The notes: generated by a model not told the origin, from the letters alone. A DNA stretch of 64,000 nucleotides from Lepidostoma basale (GCA_022606425.2 JAHDVF020000581.1:248001-312000), one strand, 5' to 3'. Counted from the first letter of the stretch, positions 32,201 through 38,500 are shown. Program-made: numbers and translations.

Positions 32201-32982
32201 TGTCATCGCAAACAAAAACCTATCCAAAAAAGCTAAAATGGCAGTGCACTATGTTGTTCTTATACCGACCCTTATATATGGAAGCGAAGAATGGAACTGG
32301 CAAAAGAAGCATGAAAGTTGAATAATATTATGTGTATGATAGAGTGTCGAATGAAAATATAAGAAGTGAACGCGGCGGGAATGATGGTGTTATGAACAAA
32401 ATAATAAAAGGACCATTAAGGAGGTTTGGACACATGGAAAGAATTAATGTAGAAAGAATGGTAAAAAAAAATGTCTGTGAACTATGTAAATGGAAATAGA
32501 AATAGAGGAAAACCGAGGAAAACGTGGCACGATCAAATAAATTAATGTCGGCCACGTAAGGAGTCAGAGAAATCGACGCGCGTGCATGACACGATGTATG
32601 AATGTTGAGGAAGCGAAAGAAATATGCCAGGAAAGAAAATTGGCAGTCCATTCTTATTGCCTACTCGTCCGGGGTGACGGCTTGATGGTTAGTTAGTTAG
32701 TTATTTATTGGCCCAGCTTATAACTTATTTTGGATACACACCATTAAAAAACTTGAATAATCCTTCTTAAAAGTAAAACCATGTTTGGTTAATGTTTGTT
32801 TTATATATTTATACTTTAAAATTCTTACCACAATCTCTGCACCTTGATCCGATTATTTCCAGACGCTTTTAAGCTTTCGCCATTTTTGTACCATCTTATT
32901 GAAGACGTCTTCGCGAAAACAGCATTACATCTTAACTGAAGTCTTTCTCCCAAGAAGACCAGCCCAGTGGCGTTGTGTGCAT
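13999..32982 (-). CDS. FGFR: Fibroblast growth factor receptor (receptor tyrosine kinase), 5' partial, multi-exon
   Basis: Fourteen exons are visible, two of them alternatives, so one transcript joins 13 exons and about 854 codons. Order: Ig1 (32829-32982, 31709-31878), acidic box plus start of Ig2 (29487-29870), rest of Ig2 (28379-28570), first half of Ig3 (27233-27435 or 25095-25279), second half of Ig3 (23817-23952), membrane span (21150-21409), kinase (20608-20848, 19747-19936, 19028-19142, 17862-18055, 16767-16904) and tail (13999-14203). Every junction keeps frame and uses GT/AG. Kinase landmarks are LGEGEFGKV, the VAVK lysine, [11 protein letters not shown], a paired NDYYRKK activation-loop tyrosine motif and APE. 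FGFRs bind FGF with heparan sulphate at the cell surface and signal through Ras/MAPK; in insects they guide tracheal and mesodermal migration. Whether this is a breathless or heartless ortholog, or a single ancestral FGFR, cannot be told. The signal-peptide exon(s) should lie above 32982 and were not found. Confidence 0.95.
14204..15570. repeat. FGFR intron; contains a fold-back repeat at 14690-14875
   Basis: Mostly AT-rich. At 14690-14875 two inverted arms share CAAA.ATGTTTC and GGGACACAG..ACCCTTC. On the minus strand about 14749-14785 reads CCGATGA, one A, GGG-loop-CCC, GAAAC, then AT, a degenerate hammerhead-like core. Confidence 0.5.
15575..16345 (-). mobile_element. Nested LINE fragments in an FGFR intron
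   Basis: Three parts, all minus. 15575-15665 is an RTE-like 3' end with an AACTAACT tail. 15685-15925 is an internal piece of the CR1/L2-like LINE RT, matching 57610-57920 (block at 15714-15750; ACAGAGCCTTGTGG-like at 15902). 15926-16185 is RTE-like ORF ([26 protein letters not shown]). A separate RTE-like 3' end with tail lies at 16203-16345. The CR1-like piece probably inserted into the RTE-like copy. Confidence 0.65.
16346..16766. other. FGFR intron, AT-rich
   Basis: Nothing recognisable between the RTE-like fragment and the exon end at 16767. Confidence 0.3.
16767..16904 (-). CDS. FGFR: FGFR kinase exon ([11 protein letters not shown]-lobe)
   Basis: Enters in phase 2 (G then TGG) and reads [40 protein letters not shown], then CCSLEV split at GT. 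The donor is GTTAGT at 16766. I chose this donor over nearby GT dinucleotides because only it restores VYMLMRDCW with the next exon. WSFG and PYP are conserved in receptor tyrosine kinases. Confidence 0.93.
17213..17475. repeat. Fold-back repeat, TTGATAATGCC-type family
   Basis: Inverted arms share AAAACATCTGTTTTCTAGAA, ATGTTTCA-like and a CTTGCTAAGG..CCTTAGTAAGG core. It sits in the FGFR intron between 16905 and 17861. On the plus strand TTGATTATTCCTTAGTAAGG is followed by TGAAACATAT, a decayed form of the hammerhead-like order. Confidence 0.6.
17862..18055 (-). CDS. FGFR: FGFR kinase exon: catalytic and activation loops
   Basis: Begins in phase 0 at TGT after tttag and ends at GT in phase 2 (donor GTAATA). 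It encodes [40 protein letters not shown] and [20 protein letters not shown]. All catalytic residues are present: HRD Asp, Asn of AARN, DFG Asp and APE Glu. Tandem YY in the activation loop is characteristic of FGFRs. Confidence 0.96.
18150..18620. repeat. Two adjacent fold-back copies of the TTGATAATGCC-type family
   Basis: Copy one is 18150-18320 (GTTTTCTAGAAGTTTTATTA, CTAAGGCATTGATAATG, CTTAGAAAGGCGAAACAAAT). Copy two is 18342-18620, with a decayed centre. Both lie in the FGFR intron 18056-19027. Confidence 0.6.
18737..18946. repeat. Near-perfect palindrome with two hammerhead-like cores, in an FGFR intron
   Basis: Arms of about 100 bp in inverted orientation. The minus-strand core is intact: stem I TGCC 18832-18829 pairs with GGCA 18796-18793; CTGATGA 18828-18822; one A; stem II 18820-18807 (GCTTG/CAAGC); GAAAC 18806-18802; TA; GTT 18799-18797. 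The plus-strand core (18856-18895) has AAAAC in place of GAAAC. A 3' extension with CCACAAAGTGA at about 18960 recurs in the related copies at 24855 and 34515. Confidence 0.75.
19028..19142 (-). CDS. FGFR: FGFR kinase-insert exon
   Basis: Enters phase 2 (A then TAT) and leaves phase 0 at AGA AGA, donor GTAAGT. Encodes [20 protein letters not shown] then [18 protein letters not shown]. The first half is the kinase insert, which is acidic and variable. The second is the alpha-E helix leading to the catalytic loop. Confidence 0.94.
19330..19446 (+). mobile_element. CR1/L2-like LINE extreme 3' end, (ATT)n tail
   Basis: Contains AGATTTAAAACACGTCGTAA, GCGTCCGTGAGGTGATTA and AACGGCGCTTTAAAAGTTAG followed by (ATT)n, as at 12890-12980. 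It is only 3' UTR, inserted in an FGFR intron. Confidence 0.75.
19545..19740 (+). mobile_element. tRNA-derived SINE, family 2, ending beside an FGFR splice donor
   Basis: Shows GGTGTAGGGGACAGAACACT, CTAGATCCAGA, a B-box-like GATTCAAGCCTG, ACCAGATTCTACTCAC and the family's TTTTGATTTTAATCTTTGGT, then an AATA-rich tail. It matches 51846-52065. The tail stops only a few bases from the FGFR donor at 19746. Confidence 0.65.
19747..19936 (-). CDS. FGFR: FGFR kinase exon: alpha-C helix and hinge
   Basis: Enters phase 1 (AG then GGT) and leaves phase 2 (donor GTATGT). Encodes [40 protein letters not shown] and [20 protein letters not shown]. [20 protein letters not shown] is nearly invariant in FGFRs and includes the alpha-C glutamate. 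EYAPHGNL is the hinge with the FGFR-type molecular-brake region. Confidence 0.96.
20070..20245. repeat. Decayed fold-back repeat, in an FGFR intron
   Basis: AACGATGTAAACATAAACAC on one side and ATTCTCATAAATTATAATGA on the other match the TTGATAATGCC-type family. The core reads TTTGATAACTATC..GGAGCGAAACACC, partly scrambled. Confidence 0.45.
20608..20848 (-). CDS. FGFR: FGFR juxtamembrane and N-lobe exon
   Basis: Phase 0 in, phase 1 out (AAA G, donor GTAATA). Encodes [60 protein letters not shown] and [12 protein letters not shown]. The Gly-rich loop GEGEFG and the ATP-binding lysine in VAVK are intact. LPVDLDWE..R is the usual juxtamembrane entry to the FGFR kinase. Confidence 0.96.
20849..21149. 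other. FGFR intron, AT-rich
   Basis: No repeat or gene recognised. Confidence 0.3.
21150..21409 (-). CDS. FGFR: FGFR transmembrane exon
   Basis: Enters phase 1 (CT completing a Ser codon) and leaves phase 0 (donor GTAAGT). Encodes an extracellular stalk ([20 protein letters not shown]), the membrane span [16 protein letters not shown] and a basic stop-transfer [12 protein letters not shown] cytoplasmic stretch [15 protein letters not shown] and GTVTEPL then joins the kinase exon. Confidence 0.93.
21550..22140. repeat. ACCGGTTTCGCC fold-back repeat interrupted by element G
   Basis: The left arm (21550-21670: AATAAAACGATG, ACTTTTGTCTTTATTTCGAC, GACCGGTTTCGCCAGGC) and the end of the right arm (22063-22140: AAACATCATTTTATTTAATT plus the family's TTCCATTAGGGATTTCAG extension) flank a full copy of element G at 21672-22062. 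Compare the uninterrupted copy at 55508-55762. It lies in the FGFR intron 21410-23816. Confidence 0.65.
21672..22062 (+). mobile_element. Element G, longest copy
   Basis: Starts near GTCCGGATCGTCCATGTC and passes through GTGCACCATCTAAAAAG and the AT-rich GTATTTTATATTATTTATT. It then has the conserved block (CGCAACCCATCACACCGCGT, AGTGCCGCATC), the LINE-like CTTTCTGCCTACCC and GGCGTGATGG(TTAG)n. About 390 bp, non-coding. Confidence 0.65.
22141..22865. other. FGFR intron, no gene seen
   Basis: AT-rich. A small frame at 22443-22631 has no recognisable content. Confidence 0.3.
22870..23217 (+). mobile_element. RTE-like LINE 3' fragment, (GTTA)n tail
   Basis: Reads [54 protein letters not shown], then the standard ending GGCGTGATGGTTAGTTAG. 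One in-frame stop follows HDQIN. Confidence 0.75.
23218..23816. other. FGFR intron, no gene seen
   Basis: AT-rich unique-looking sequence. Confidence 0.3.
23817..23952 (-). CDS. FGFR: FGFR exon: second half of Ig3
   Basis: Phase 0 in (ACG AGT), phase 1 out (GAA T, donor GTAAGT). Encodes [40 protein letters not shown] and LTVLE, with the second Ig cysteine in YVCIAENG. There is a single version here, unlike vertebrates, where this half is the IIIb/IIIc alternative. If both upstream Ig3 exons are skipped, its frame becomes GAC GAG TGG TAC AAG TGA. Confidence 0.95.
23953..24580. other. FGFR intron, AT-rich
   Basis: Nothing recognised apart from a possible decayed arm (TTTGAGTTTATTTTCTTGAC, about 24245) of the repeat at 42893-43188. 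Confidence 0.3.
24582..24900. repeat. Fold-back repeat with two intact hammerhead-like cores, in an FGFR intron
   Basis: Minus core 24657-24695: CTGAAGA 24692-24686, one A, GTTTGGGTACAAGC, GAAAC 24670-24666, TA, GTC 24663-24661, with GCC before and GGC after able to pair. Plus core 24735-24772: CTGAGGA, A, the same stem II, GAAAC, TA, GTC 24767-24769. The arms continue for 60-70 bp, followed by the AACCACAAAGTGAATGCTTC extension. Confidence 0.75.
25095..25279 (-). CDS. FGFR: FGFR alternative exon A: first half of Ig3
   Basis: Phase 1 in (AG completing Glu), phase 0 out (AAG, donor GTATAT); 185 bp. Encodes [40 protein letters not shown], then [19 protein letters not shown] and LVK. It has the first Ig cysteine (FSCE), the core tryptophan (IQW), and N-glycosylation sequons NQT, NVT and NSS. 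The D2-D3 linker pattern ER..(H)RP is that of FGFR D3. It is homologous to exon B (27233-27435), sharing entry and exit phase, the ER start, C, SDL, P.IQW and R. Placed directly after exon B it would read AGA GAT TAA, a stop. Mutually exclusive use is inferred from phase. Confidence 0.92.
25450..25660. repeat. Fold-back repeat, TTGATAATGCC-type, in the intron between alternative exons and Ig2
   Basis: GAAAACGTCTGTGTTTTAGT on one side and TTCTGGAAAAGAGACATTTG on the other. The core TTTGATAATGCCTTAGCAAG is followed by GTGAAATATGCC. It lies between exons A and B. Confidence 0.55.
25661..26160. other. Intron between alternative Ig3 exons, no gene
   Basis: AT-rich. The frame at 25560-25877 has no domain content and overlaps a repeat. 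Confidence 0.3.
26165..26608 (-). mobile_element. RTE-like LINE fragment, 3' tail missing
   Basis: The reverse complement shows the family blocks (CGTGACACGATCAAATAAAT; GGATCATTAATATGGACACA), with decayed frames. Adjacent to a second copy in the same orientation. Confidence 0.65.
26619..27150 (-). mobile_element. RTE-like LINE 3' fragment with tail
   Basis: On the minus strand it contains [20 protein letters not shown] and [20 protein letters not shown], then the usual end with an AACTAACC-type tail at 26619-26640. It inserted between alternative exons A and B. Confidence 0.7.
27233..27435 (-). CDS. FGFR: FGFR alternative exon B: first half of Ig3
   Basis: Phase 1 in (AA completing Glu), phase 0 out (CTA CAG, donor GTACCA), the same as exon A; 203 bp. 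Encodes [60 protein letters not shown] and IPKGRVLQ. It has the first Ig cysteine (LQCP), the IQW tryptophan, and sequons NKT, NST and NIT. It differs from exon A in an acidic EENSQEED loop six codons longer overall. The frame stays open past the donor into the intron, but the donor is needed to keep frame with 23817-23952. No frameshift or stop suggests a dead copy. Confidence 0.9.
27590..27725 (+). repeat. Half copy of the GCTAAC-type hammerhead-like repeat
   Basis: CGATGACGCCAACATCGGTTAGCGAATT, then ATAACAGTGTTTTATATTTC and GAAGTATCATAGTGTTTCGG, as in the copies at 30052-30360 and 42510-42790 (first motif given as part blocks CGATGACGCCAAC and ATCGGTTAGCGAA). Confidence 0.5.
27726..28020. 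other. FGFR intron, AT-rich
   Basis: Nothing recognised. Confidence 0.25.
28022..28205. repeat. ACCGGTTTCGCC fold-back repeat, in an FGFR intron
   Basis: Inverted arms with AATAAAACGATG, GACAGCGACCGGTTTCGCC and CTGTCAATGCCAGCTAG-loop-CTAGCGAAACC. Less similar arms than the copy at 55508-55762. Confidence 0.65.
28379..28570 (-). CDS. FGFR: FGFR exon: second half of Ig2
   Basis: Phase 1 in and out (donor GTCAGT after GTC ATA G). Encodes [60 protein letters not shown] and LEVI, with the Ig2 tryptophan and second cysteine. The closing G joins AA of exon B or AG of exon A; both give Glu-Arg. Confidence 0.95.
28745..29110. repeat. Fold-back repeat with hammerhead-like core, in an FGFR intron
   Basis: Arms share GACTGGTTGTCCGAAA in opposite orientations (minus about 28840-28875, plus about 29010-29045). 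Each has CTGAAGA, one A, a hairpin around GAC..GTC, GAAAY; the minus copy is followed by AT and GTC. TCTAACATCTGTCAGATCAT repeats make the centre palindromic. Confidence 0.6.
29215..29425. repeat. Decayed fold-back repeat, in an FGFR intron
   Basis: TTTTTTACAGACATATTTCGCCC on one arm and GTGTCTGTAAAGTGTAAAAA on the other (parts quoted short), with AACAGCACTTT and AGTGTTGT ends. The core is poorly preserved. Confidence 0.5.
29487..29870 (-). CDS. FGFR: FGFR exon: acidic box and start of Ig2
   Basis: Phase 1 in and out (384 bp). Encodes a long linker rich in Asp/Glu ([15 protein letters not shown], then [20 protein letters not shown]), the equivalent of the FGFR acid box. It ends with [20 protein letters not shown] and SIKFKCPAE. 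The basic [11 protein letters not shown] stretch aligns with the heparin-binding start of Ig2 in vertebrate FGFRs, and FKCPAEG carries the first Ig2 cysteine. Confidence 0.95.
30052..30360. repeat. Fold-back repeat with hammerhead-like core, in an FGFR intron
   Basis: The plus core at 30200-30235 reads CTGATGA, one T, stem II GCTAAC..GTTAGT, GAAAC, AGCT, GTC. An inverted arm at 30085-30125 is similar. The outer part GTTAATAATGTTAAAATATC recurs at 13195 and 42725. Confidence 0.65.
30361..30819. other. FGFR intron, AT-rich
   Basis: No gene or repeat recognised. Confidence 0.3.
30820..31005 (+). repeat. Single arm of the 7296-7690 fold-back family
   Basis: GGATTAATTGTATCTCAATA, TTTTCTGGGAACAGAATGTG and GTGGCCGAGGCGCTTACAGG match 7308-7385 closely. 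No inverted partner. Confidence 0.65.
31006..31270. repeat. Fold-back repeat (ATATCGCACC ends)
   Basis: The left end TATATCGCACCGTGAGTG and right end CACTCATGGTGCGATATG are inverted, as are GAGATAACTGCAAATAT and the central ACCAATGATTTTCGGTTTAT. Arms about 125 bp. No hammerhead-like core seen. It sits in an FGFR intron beside the previous arm. Confidence 0.65.
31458..31605. repeat. Fold-back of the GGATTTTACCCATTG repeat head
   Basis: GTAGACAAATACTGGATTTT then CCCATTG at 31489-31515, and the inverse at 31540-31575. The same head occurs singly at 7225-7290. Confidence 0.6.
31709..31878 (-). CDS. FGFR: FGFR exon: second half of Ig1 and linker
   Basis: Phase 2 in (one G), phase 1 out (GAA G, donor GTATTA). 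Encodes [40 protein letters not shown] and [24 protein letters not shown] is the Ig F-strand motif with the second Ig1 cysteine. Confidence 0.92.
31879..32185. other. FGFR intron, AT-rich
   Basis: No gene seen. Confidence 0.25.
32190..32705 (+). mobile_element. RTE-like LINE 3' fragment, (GTTA)n tail
   Basis: Blocks from AAGTTGTCATCGCAAACAAA through TATATGGAAGCGAAGAATGG, AATCGACGCGCGTGCATGAC and GGCTTGATGGTTAGTTAG match the longer copy at 52213-53025. Frames are broken. Confidence 0.7.
32829..32982 (-). CDS. FGFR: FGFR most 5' exon visible: first half of Ig1
   Basis: Phase 1 in (AT completing a codon, acceptor ttcag), phase 2 out (TTG TG, donor GTAAGA). Encodes [40 protein letters not shown] and [11 protein letters not shown], with the Ig1 cysteine (LRCN) and tryptophan (IRWYKNG). 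The upstream exon with a signal peptide must end in phase 1; none was recognised. Confidence 0.9.
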
Positions 32983-33220
32983 CTGAAATTAAATAAAATA
33001 AATTATTTAAACAATATACAACAGAAAAATGGCTATATGATCTAGGTACAACGGCTCAAGATAAATCTATTTTTAAGCGAACACTCTCATTTCCAAGAAA
33101 ATTCCGATTGGTTTCGATAGTGCTAAAAATTACTACATAAAAGTCATTTTAAATAAATAGAAAAAGTTTTTTAAACGCAAGGAGTTTGATTTTCAACACA
33201 ATGTTATAATATCCAATATG
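32983..33220. other. FGFR intron or upstream region, no gene seen
   Basis: AT-rich. Confidence 0.25.
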
Positions 33221-33224
33221 GTTG

Positions 33225-33610
33225 CGAATCTTGAACTTTGCCAGCATCGGTGGATCCCAAAATTGATGCTTTATAAATATGGTGATGGCGGCAAATGCTG
33301 TGCATACCCTGAGACGAAGAGTAAATGATCTAGTCTATCGTTGACCAGCCGGGCATCAGGGCAAGACTCTGGAGGGTGTTCTCTCAAAGAGTGTTAAAAT
33401 ATTTTGGTCACATAGCTCGAAGAAATTTGGCCAACCTCGAAAAAGTCATAATAATGGGCAAAGTAGAGGGAAGGCCATCAAAAGGACAGCCACCAAGCAG
33501 TTGGTACGATCAAATCAGGGCGATGACTAGCCTCTCAATAGCTGCAGCCAGGAGGCTGACTGGTGACAGGAGCGCATGGTGAGCCATGGTGAATGGTTTA
33601 TGGGGTGGAC
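33225..33610 (+). mobile_element. LINE ORF C-terminal fragment
   Basis: The frame includes LKYFGHIARRNLANLEKVII, MGKVEGRPSKGQPPSSWYDQ and SIAAARRLTGDRSAW, a typical LINE tail (FGH.AR, GRP..GQPP..W.D). The upstream part is frame-shifted. A short inverted relative is at 8095-8170. Confidence 0.65.
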
Positions 33611-34055
33611 ACGAACAGTACTAAAGAGAGAATTACAACACAAATATGTCCGTAGATATATTCAGTTAAAGGGACATTACGATACACATATAATATCCCA
33701 TTAATTACAAAACAAAATGTTTTATTTCTGTGAATTTAATGAATGTAAACAAAAACAAGCAAAAATAGCATATCTTTTTAGTTCAGAATAATAAAACAAA
33801 CCACAAAGTGGTTGCTTTGTGTGAAAACACGTAAATTTATCTCAAGAACGAAAGTTTGCAGATTAATCCTAATACAAAAATTTACATCTAAATATAGTCT
33901 CCCGGAGCAACTCTGGTGAAAATTCACCGGAAATTCTTTCCATAATACCGTTCGGGTTGAATGAATCGGCTTCAGAAATAACACCTAAGAGAACATTTTA
34001 CTAGGTGAGCAGTGCTGCTGGGTGCACATACGAGTATATGTATAATGCACATAAA
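33611..34055. other. Non-coding, no gene seen
   Basis: A CCACAAAGTGGTTGCTTTGT block at 33800 resembles the 3' extension of the 18737 and 24582 repeats, so part of that family may end here. Confidence 0.3.
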
Positions 34056-34062
34056 AATACGA

Positions 34063-34675
34063 GTATTGTTTCTTGAAAATTGATGTGAAATTCCATATTA
34101 AATATTTAATACGAATGAAACGCAAGTTTTCTAGAAGTGTTATTATATTTTATGGGAAATACATGTTTTGCCCTTCTAAAGCATTCTCACATTTGATTAT
34201 AATTTGGAGTTTTATATAATTTTTCAAAAACAATAAATAAGAAGATTCGTATTTATTGTTTCTTAAACAATGATGTAAATTTTTATTCTTATTTATATTT
34301 AAAGTAAAATGGAAATAAAAACACTGCACTTTGTTTTTTACCAGTATGCGGTTATTTTAATTGCATACTAGTTTCGCTTGTACCCAAGCTTCCTCAGGGC
34401 TTCGTAATAACAGCAATTAAAATAATTGCTTAGTGGTGAAAAACAAAGTGCAGTGTTTTTATTTCTATTTTATTTTAAATATAAATAAAAAATATAAAAA
34501 ATTAAATGTCTTACCGCAAAGTGAAAGCTTCATACGAAAATTAATTGATGTAAAACTCCATTTTAAATAATTATCATTTTAAAAGAATGCCTTAGAAGGG
34601 CGAAACATGTCATTCTCATAAAATATAATAAAACTTCTAGAAAGCTGACGTTTTCATTCTTAATAATTAAGACGA
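34063..34675. repeat. TTGATAATGCC-type fold-back split by a CTGAGGA-type repeat
   Basis: The arms at 34063-34265 and 34547-34675 (AATACGAATGAAACG; CTAGAAAGCTGACGTTTTCA) flank a fold-back at 34270-34545. Within that, the minus core 34364-34400 reads CTGAGGA, A, GCTTGGGTACAAGC, GAAAC, TA, GTA. The right core is deleted, leaving only the outer arm. Confidence 0.6.
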
Positions 34676-35088
34676 TTCGTTTTCACCTTCTATATAATCC
34701 TATATTTTATGATTTAATGATAATTCATCAAATATATTATATAATATTTCGATTGCATTTTTTCTATTTTCACCTTATTTTTCAATTACACCGTAATCCG
34801 AAGGCAAGCAAACTTATCGTATGTTTATTAAATCATTAACAGATAACAATTTATTCCGGAACAACGTGTTCTCGTTAGAATAATGCTGTAGCTTATGACG
34901 CCATTAAATTTTCATCGCGCTAATTACGTTATTAAAAGCGCGATGAAACTTTTTAGGAAGTGCGGAACACTGGCGCGGAATGGTGAGTGGGGGAGTTTTT
35001 TTCCTTTTCTTAGCAAAAAACTTTGAAATCCATCTATAAATACGATATTAATTGGAGCTGTTTTATGGCCAAATACTACAATTTTAAG
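34676..35088. other. Non-coding, no gene seen
   Basis: Contains an inverted GCGCGATGAAA/TTTTCATCGCGC pair at about 34909-34950, possibly a small hairpin. Confidence 0.3.
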
Positions 35089-35091
35089 CCA

Positions 35092-35462
35092 ACTAACTAA
35101 CCATCACGCATACTCCACGAAGAGAAGAAAATGGAACGCTACGATGTCCTATCCTGATATACTTTTCTCGTATTCTCAACATTCATACATCGAGTCATGT
35201 ACGCCCGTCGATTTCTCCGACTTTTCACGTGAACGATTATTAAAATCTGATTTATTAAATCATGGCACGTTTTCGGTATATCTTTATTTATTGTTCCGTT
35301 TACATCTATAAAATATACTTTCTTGGCCATTCTTCCTTTATTCATTCTTCCCGTGTGTCCAAACCATCTTAACAACCCTTTCACTATTTTGTTCGTAACA
35401 CTTTCATTCGCACCGCATTCACTTCTTATTATTTGCATTTGACACTCTATCATAACAATAAC
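35092..35462 (-). mobile_element. RTE-like LINE 3' fragment
   Basis: Minus frame SECGANESVTNKIVKGLLRW, FGHTGRMNKGRMAKKVYFID and [20 protein letters not shown]. The tail (AACTAACTAACC) is at 35092-35103. Confidence 0.75.
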
Positions 35463-35469
35463 TATGAAT

Positions 35470-35945
35470 TAAAACTAACTGACTAACATGCCATCACACC
35501 GTCTGCCAGAAGAGGTAAGCAGAAAGAATGGACCGCCACACTATTCTATCCTGGAATATTTATCTCGCTTCCTCAACATTGATATATCGTGTCTGTCGAT
35601 TTCTCAGACTTTTCACTTGGCCGACATTAAAAGTATGATTGATTTGATCGTGTCACGATTTATAATAATAAGAAATTGGATAATTTATAGAGCGGCAATT
35701 TCATGAATTACCTACTCATCTCAAGGACGCTGTGGAAAATGCTCCGTTTTATGAATTAGATAAAAAAAAAATATATATATAATTTCCTCGGTCTTCCTCT
35801 ATTTCATGTTCCGTTTTCATCTTTAAAATGTACTGTCTTCACCATTCTTCTTTCGTTTATTCTTTACATGTGTTCATACCTTCCTAATGGCTATTTCATT
35901 ATTTTGTTCAAAACACTCTCATTCGCACTCTTTTAATTTTTTATA
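35470..35945 (-). mobile_element. RTE-like LINE 3' fragment with ~130-bp insertion
   Basis: The 3' end is at 35470-35656 and upstream LINE sequence at 35791-35945. The intervening 35657-35790 is foreign to the family. Read on the plus strand it has a short frame HELPTHLKDAVENAPFYELD then an A-rich run, origin unknown. Confidence 0.6.
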
Positions 35946-36039
35946 TTTTCATTTATACAAATGCGAATTTGAATTTCAAAATTCAAATTCACCAAATTAT
36001 TATCAATGAAAATAAAATAAAATTGTAATCTATTTATGT

Positions 36040-36140
36040 TTGTATCTTCGATCAGTTTTGGCAGCTCGCTGCCATCTTTTGATGACATTTAACAATATAT
36101 ACATAAAAAATATATAAATATATATATTTTTTTAATATAC
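36040..36140. repeat. Half copy of the 8830-9096 fold-back
   Basis: GATCAGTTTTGGCAGCTCGCTGCCATC-like block (GGCAGC-loop-GCTGCC) with ATAAAATTGTAATC upstream. Confidence 0.45.
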
Positions 36141-36910
36141 AATAAACACCATTTCAAATAACAAAATAAATATTAATGCTAGTTGCAACCCATGAAATAT
36201 TTACAGAAGTAAAAATTTTCAACCCTTTAAAAACTAGGTTCACCATAGTCGTAATCAGTAATAAGTTTTTTCACAAAGTTAAAATTTCACAATGAACAAT
36301 ACCATATTGTTCTCCTTTTATTTTACACACTACAATAATAATCAAAACAAAATTCAAAATTTGATTCAGAAACAGAACAAAATTCAGAGAAGTTCTTGCT
36401 CTCCTGTACTCAAAATATTCTTGTACTCTTTCTTGATGACATCCGAGTTTGGCCTGTTAATATTTTGATCATTAAGATAGGTGCACTTTTAATACAAGCA
36501 CACAAATCTAATTCTGATGTTGTCTCTTATATATAGAAATGTATTGCATGCATCGTTTGTACTGCAGAAGATCACGAGACTGTAATAGAAGGATTACACA
36601 CGCAAGCTGCCTAGATATATTCATTTCCGAATTTCATTGCCAGAGAACGATTTTACAATTTACAAACACCGCCCACAATTTTCCTGGTTTCGTGTTAACC
36701 ATTAATATTGAGAAATTCAGGTTCAATGAGTATGCTTCTCTGCGTATATGCAAATAACTATCTGACATTTGTATATATACAATAAACAAAATATGAATAC
36801 AGAATATCTTTCTAAAGATCCAACACGTTTCTCGGAAGAGGTAGGCAAAGAAGAGAGACCGTTTTTTTATTTCAAGACTGCCAAACAATAATAATAATAA
36901 TATGCTTATT
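36141..36910. other. Non-coding, no gene seen
   Basis: AT-rich unique-looking sequence. Small frames have no recognisable content. Confidence 0.3.
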
Positions 36911-37170
36911 AATTGTTTCTTGAACAATGATATAAAACTCCAGACTCAATTATTAATATGAATGAAAACGTGTGTTTTCTAGAAGTTTTATTATAATTTA
37001 TGGGAATGACATGTTTCGTCTATCTAAGGTTTTGAAAACAGACGTTTTCAGACATATTAATAATACCCTAACTTTTAAAGCGCCGATTTCGTGATTTTAT
37101 CACCCCGAAGGCGCATTGGGACGTGTTTTAATTCCATAGATCTAAAAAATAACGCTGCGTCTGATACTGA
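36911..37170. repeat. TTGATAATGCC-type fold-back joined to a CR1-like 3' end
   Basis: GAACAATGATATAAAACTCC, GTTTTCTAGAAGTTTTATTA and the inverse GAAAACAGACGTTTTCAGAC (36911-37065). Then at 37068-37165 (minus) is the CR1-like 3' UTR (GCGCCGATTTCGTGATTTTA, GGCGCATTGGGACGTGTTTT). Confidence 0.55.
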
Positions 37171-38340
37171 GAAATATATTTCTCATGACATTCAACCAAC
37201 TATTAAATTATATATTTAAATAGCTATATTTATTTTCATATTGATTTCACAGACATTGACATAACAGTTAAGCAGTTTTTTTCTAAAAACATTATTTTAA
37301 AATATAAAATCTGTAACAGAAATTTGAATCAATTGACTGAAGATTCATTAGTTTATCGCAGTACCATAATGCTGTTATATAATTATTTTAAATCCATATT
37401 TCTATACCTATCTTTTGTTATAGTTAAAACACGCGTAAGTAAAATAGAAAGGAAGGATTTTTATGTATTTTAAATCGCCGAAATATAGCACCGACGAATA
37501 AGTTATGGTCTTTCGTTGTGAATTTAAAGGTTATTGATTTAAATAACTAAAAGGGTTTCCACATCCACACGCTGTAAACATGTCAGTAGGGAATTCTGGG
37601 GTCCCTTTCTCAACGCTCTTTGTAAACAAATTCTTCTAAAACCTAAATGGATTCGGCGTAATCTAACGCTTGACATGCCTATAATTAGTTTGATTTTGAG
37701 GAACAAACCTATATGATGAATGTGTCCTACTATAAAGAAATAAAAAATATGTAGAACTTTTTCATTTCTTAAATATTGAATATTCATTGATAACATCATT
37801 TAACTTTGTAATTAAACCCTTAGATATTAAATTGGTTTTGAAAGTATTAGTGAGAAATTTGGAGTTAAATGTTTACTTAATGAAAGAAATGTGCGCTTAA
37901 TCTTCTTTTAATATTTATTCGTACGAGCGTGCGAGTAAGATGCGCTATTTGTTGCACAAAAATTATTCTAATTTTAGCAATTACAAGTCATATTTTAGGC
38001 GATGATTGTTAAAAAAATATCTATAAAATCTTCGATAAAGGTATAAATATGTCAAGAAAAAGAATCGCTTTTTTTTAAATCAGTTTTGATTCATAGAAAT
38101 TCGTCTTTATGGAATTCCACAGTGTTAACGCCTTAAGATTATAACAAAATATTTACTTCAACAATTTGCGATGTAAGTCTACAATTTTTTTCTGCTTCTC
38201 TGCTTTGAAAATGTCTAATGGAATTCCTCAAATGCCCACATTAAAAAAATAAAAGCTTTAAGAATACAACAAGCAGAATTTCAAATTTTTTCATTTCTTA
38301 TTCTTTTTTTTAAGTAAATAAATTTTTAGATTTTTTCATT
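37171..38340. other. Non-coding, mostly unique sequence
   Basis: No supported gene. 38080-38145 (GAAATTCGTCTTTATGGAAT, GTGTTAACGCCTTAAG) is an arm related to 42850-42915. Confidence 0.3.
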
Positions 38341-38344
38341 GGTT

Positions 38345-38500
38345 TTTGAAACAGTAAAGTTAAACTCCATAGAAAATAGTTAATACGAATAAAAACGCCT
38401 GTTTTCTAGAAGTATTATTACAGAGATAATTAGTAAGGAAATTTCGTTTATACTACAATAAAATGTCTAGAAAACAGTCGTTATCATTCGTATTTTTATA
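38345..38500. repeat. TTGATAATGCC-type fold-back, short
   Basis: GTTTTCTAGAAGTATTATTA and its inverse ACTACAATAAAATGTCTAGA, with a reduced centre (AGTAAGGAAATTTCG). Confidence 0.5.

Noticed and set aside
36634..36927. Minus-strand frame with LISILLLLLFG, resembling a signal peptide for FGFR
   Set aside because: The leucine run is encoded by an (ATT)-type microsatellite and no phase-1 donor follows suitably.
37539..37799. Minus-strand frame of 86 aa as a possible FGFR 5' exon
   Set aside because: No signal peptide, no family resemblance and no convincing donor in the needed phase.
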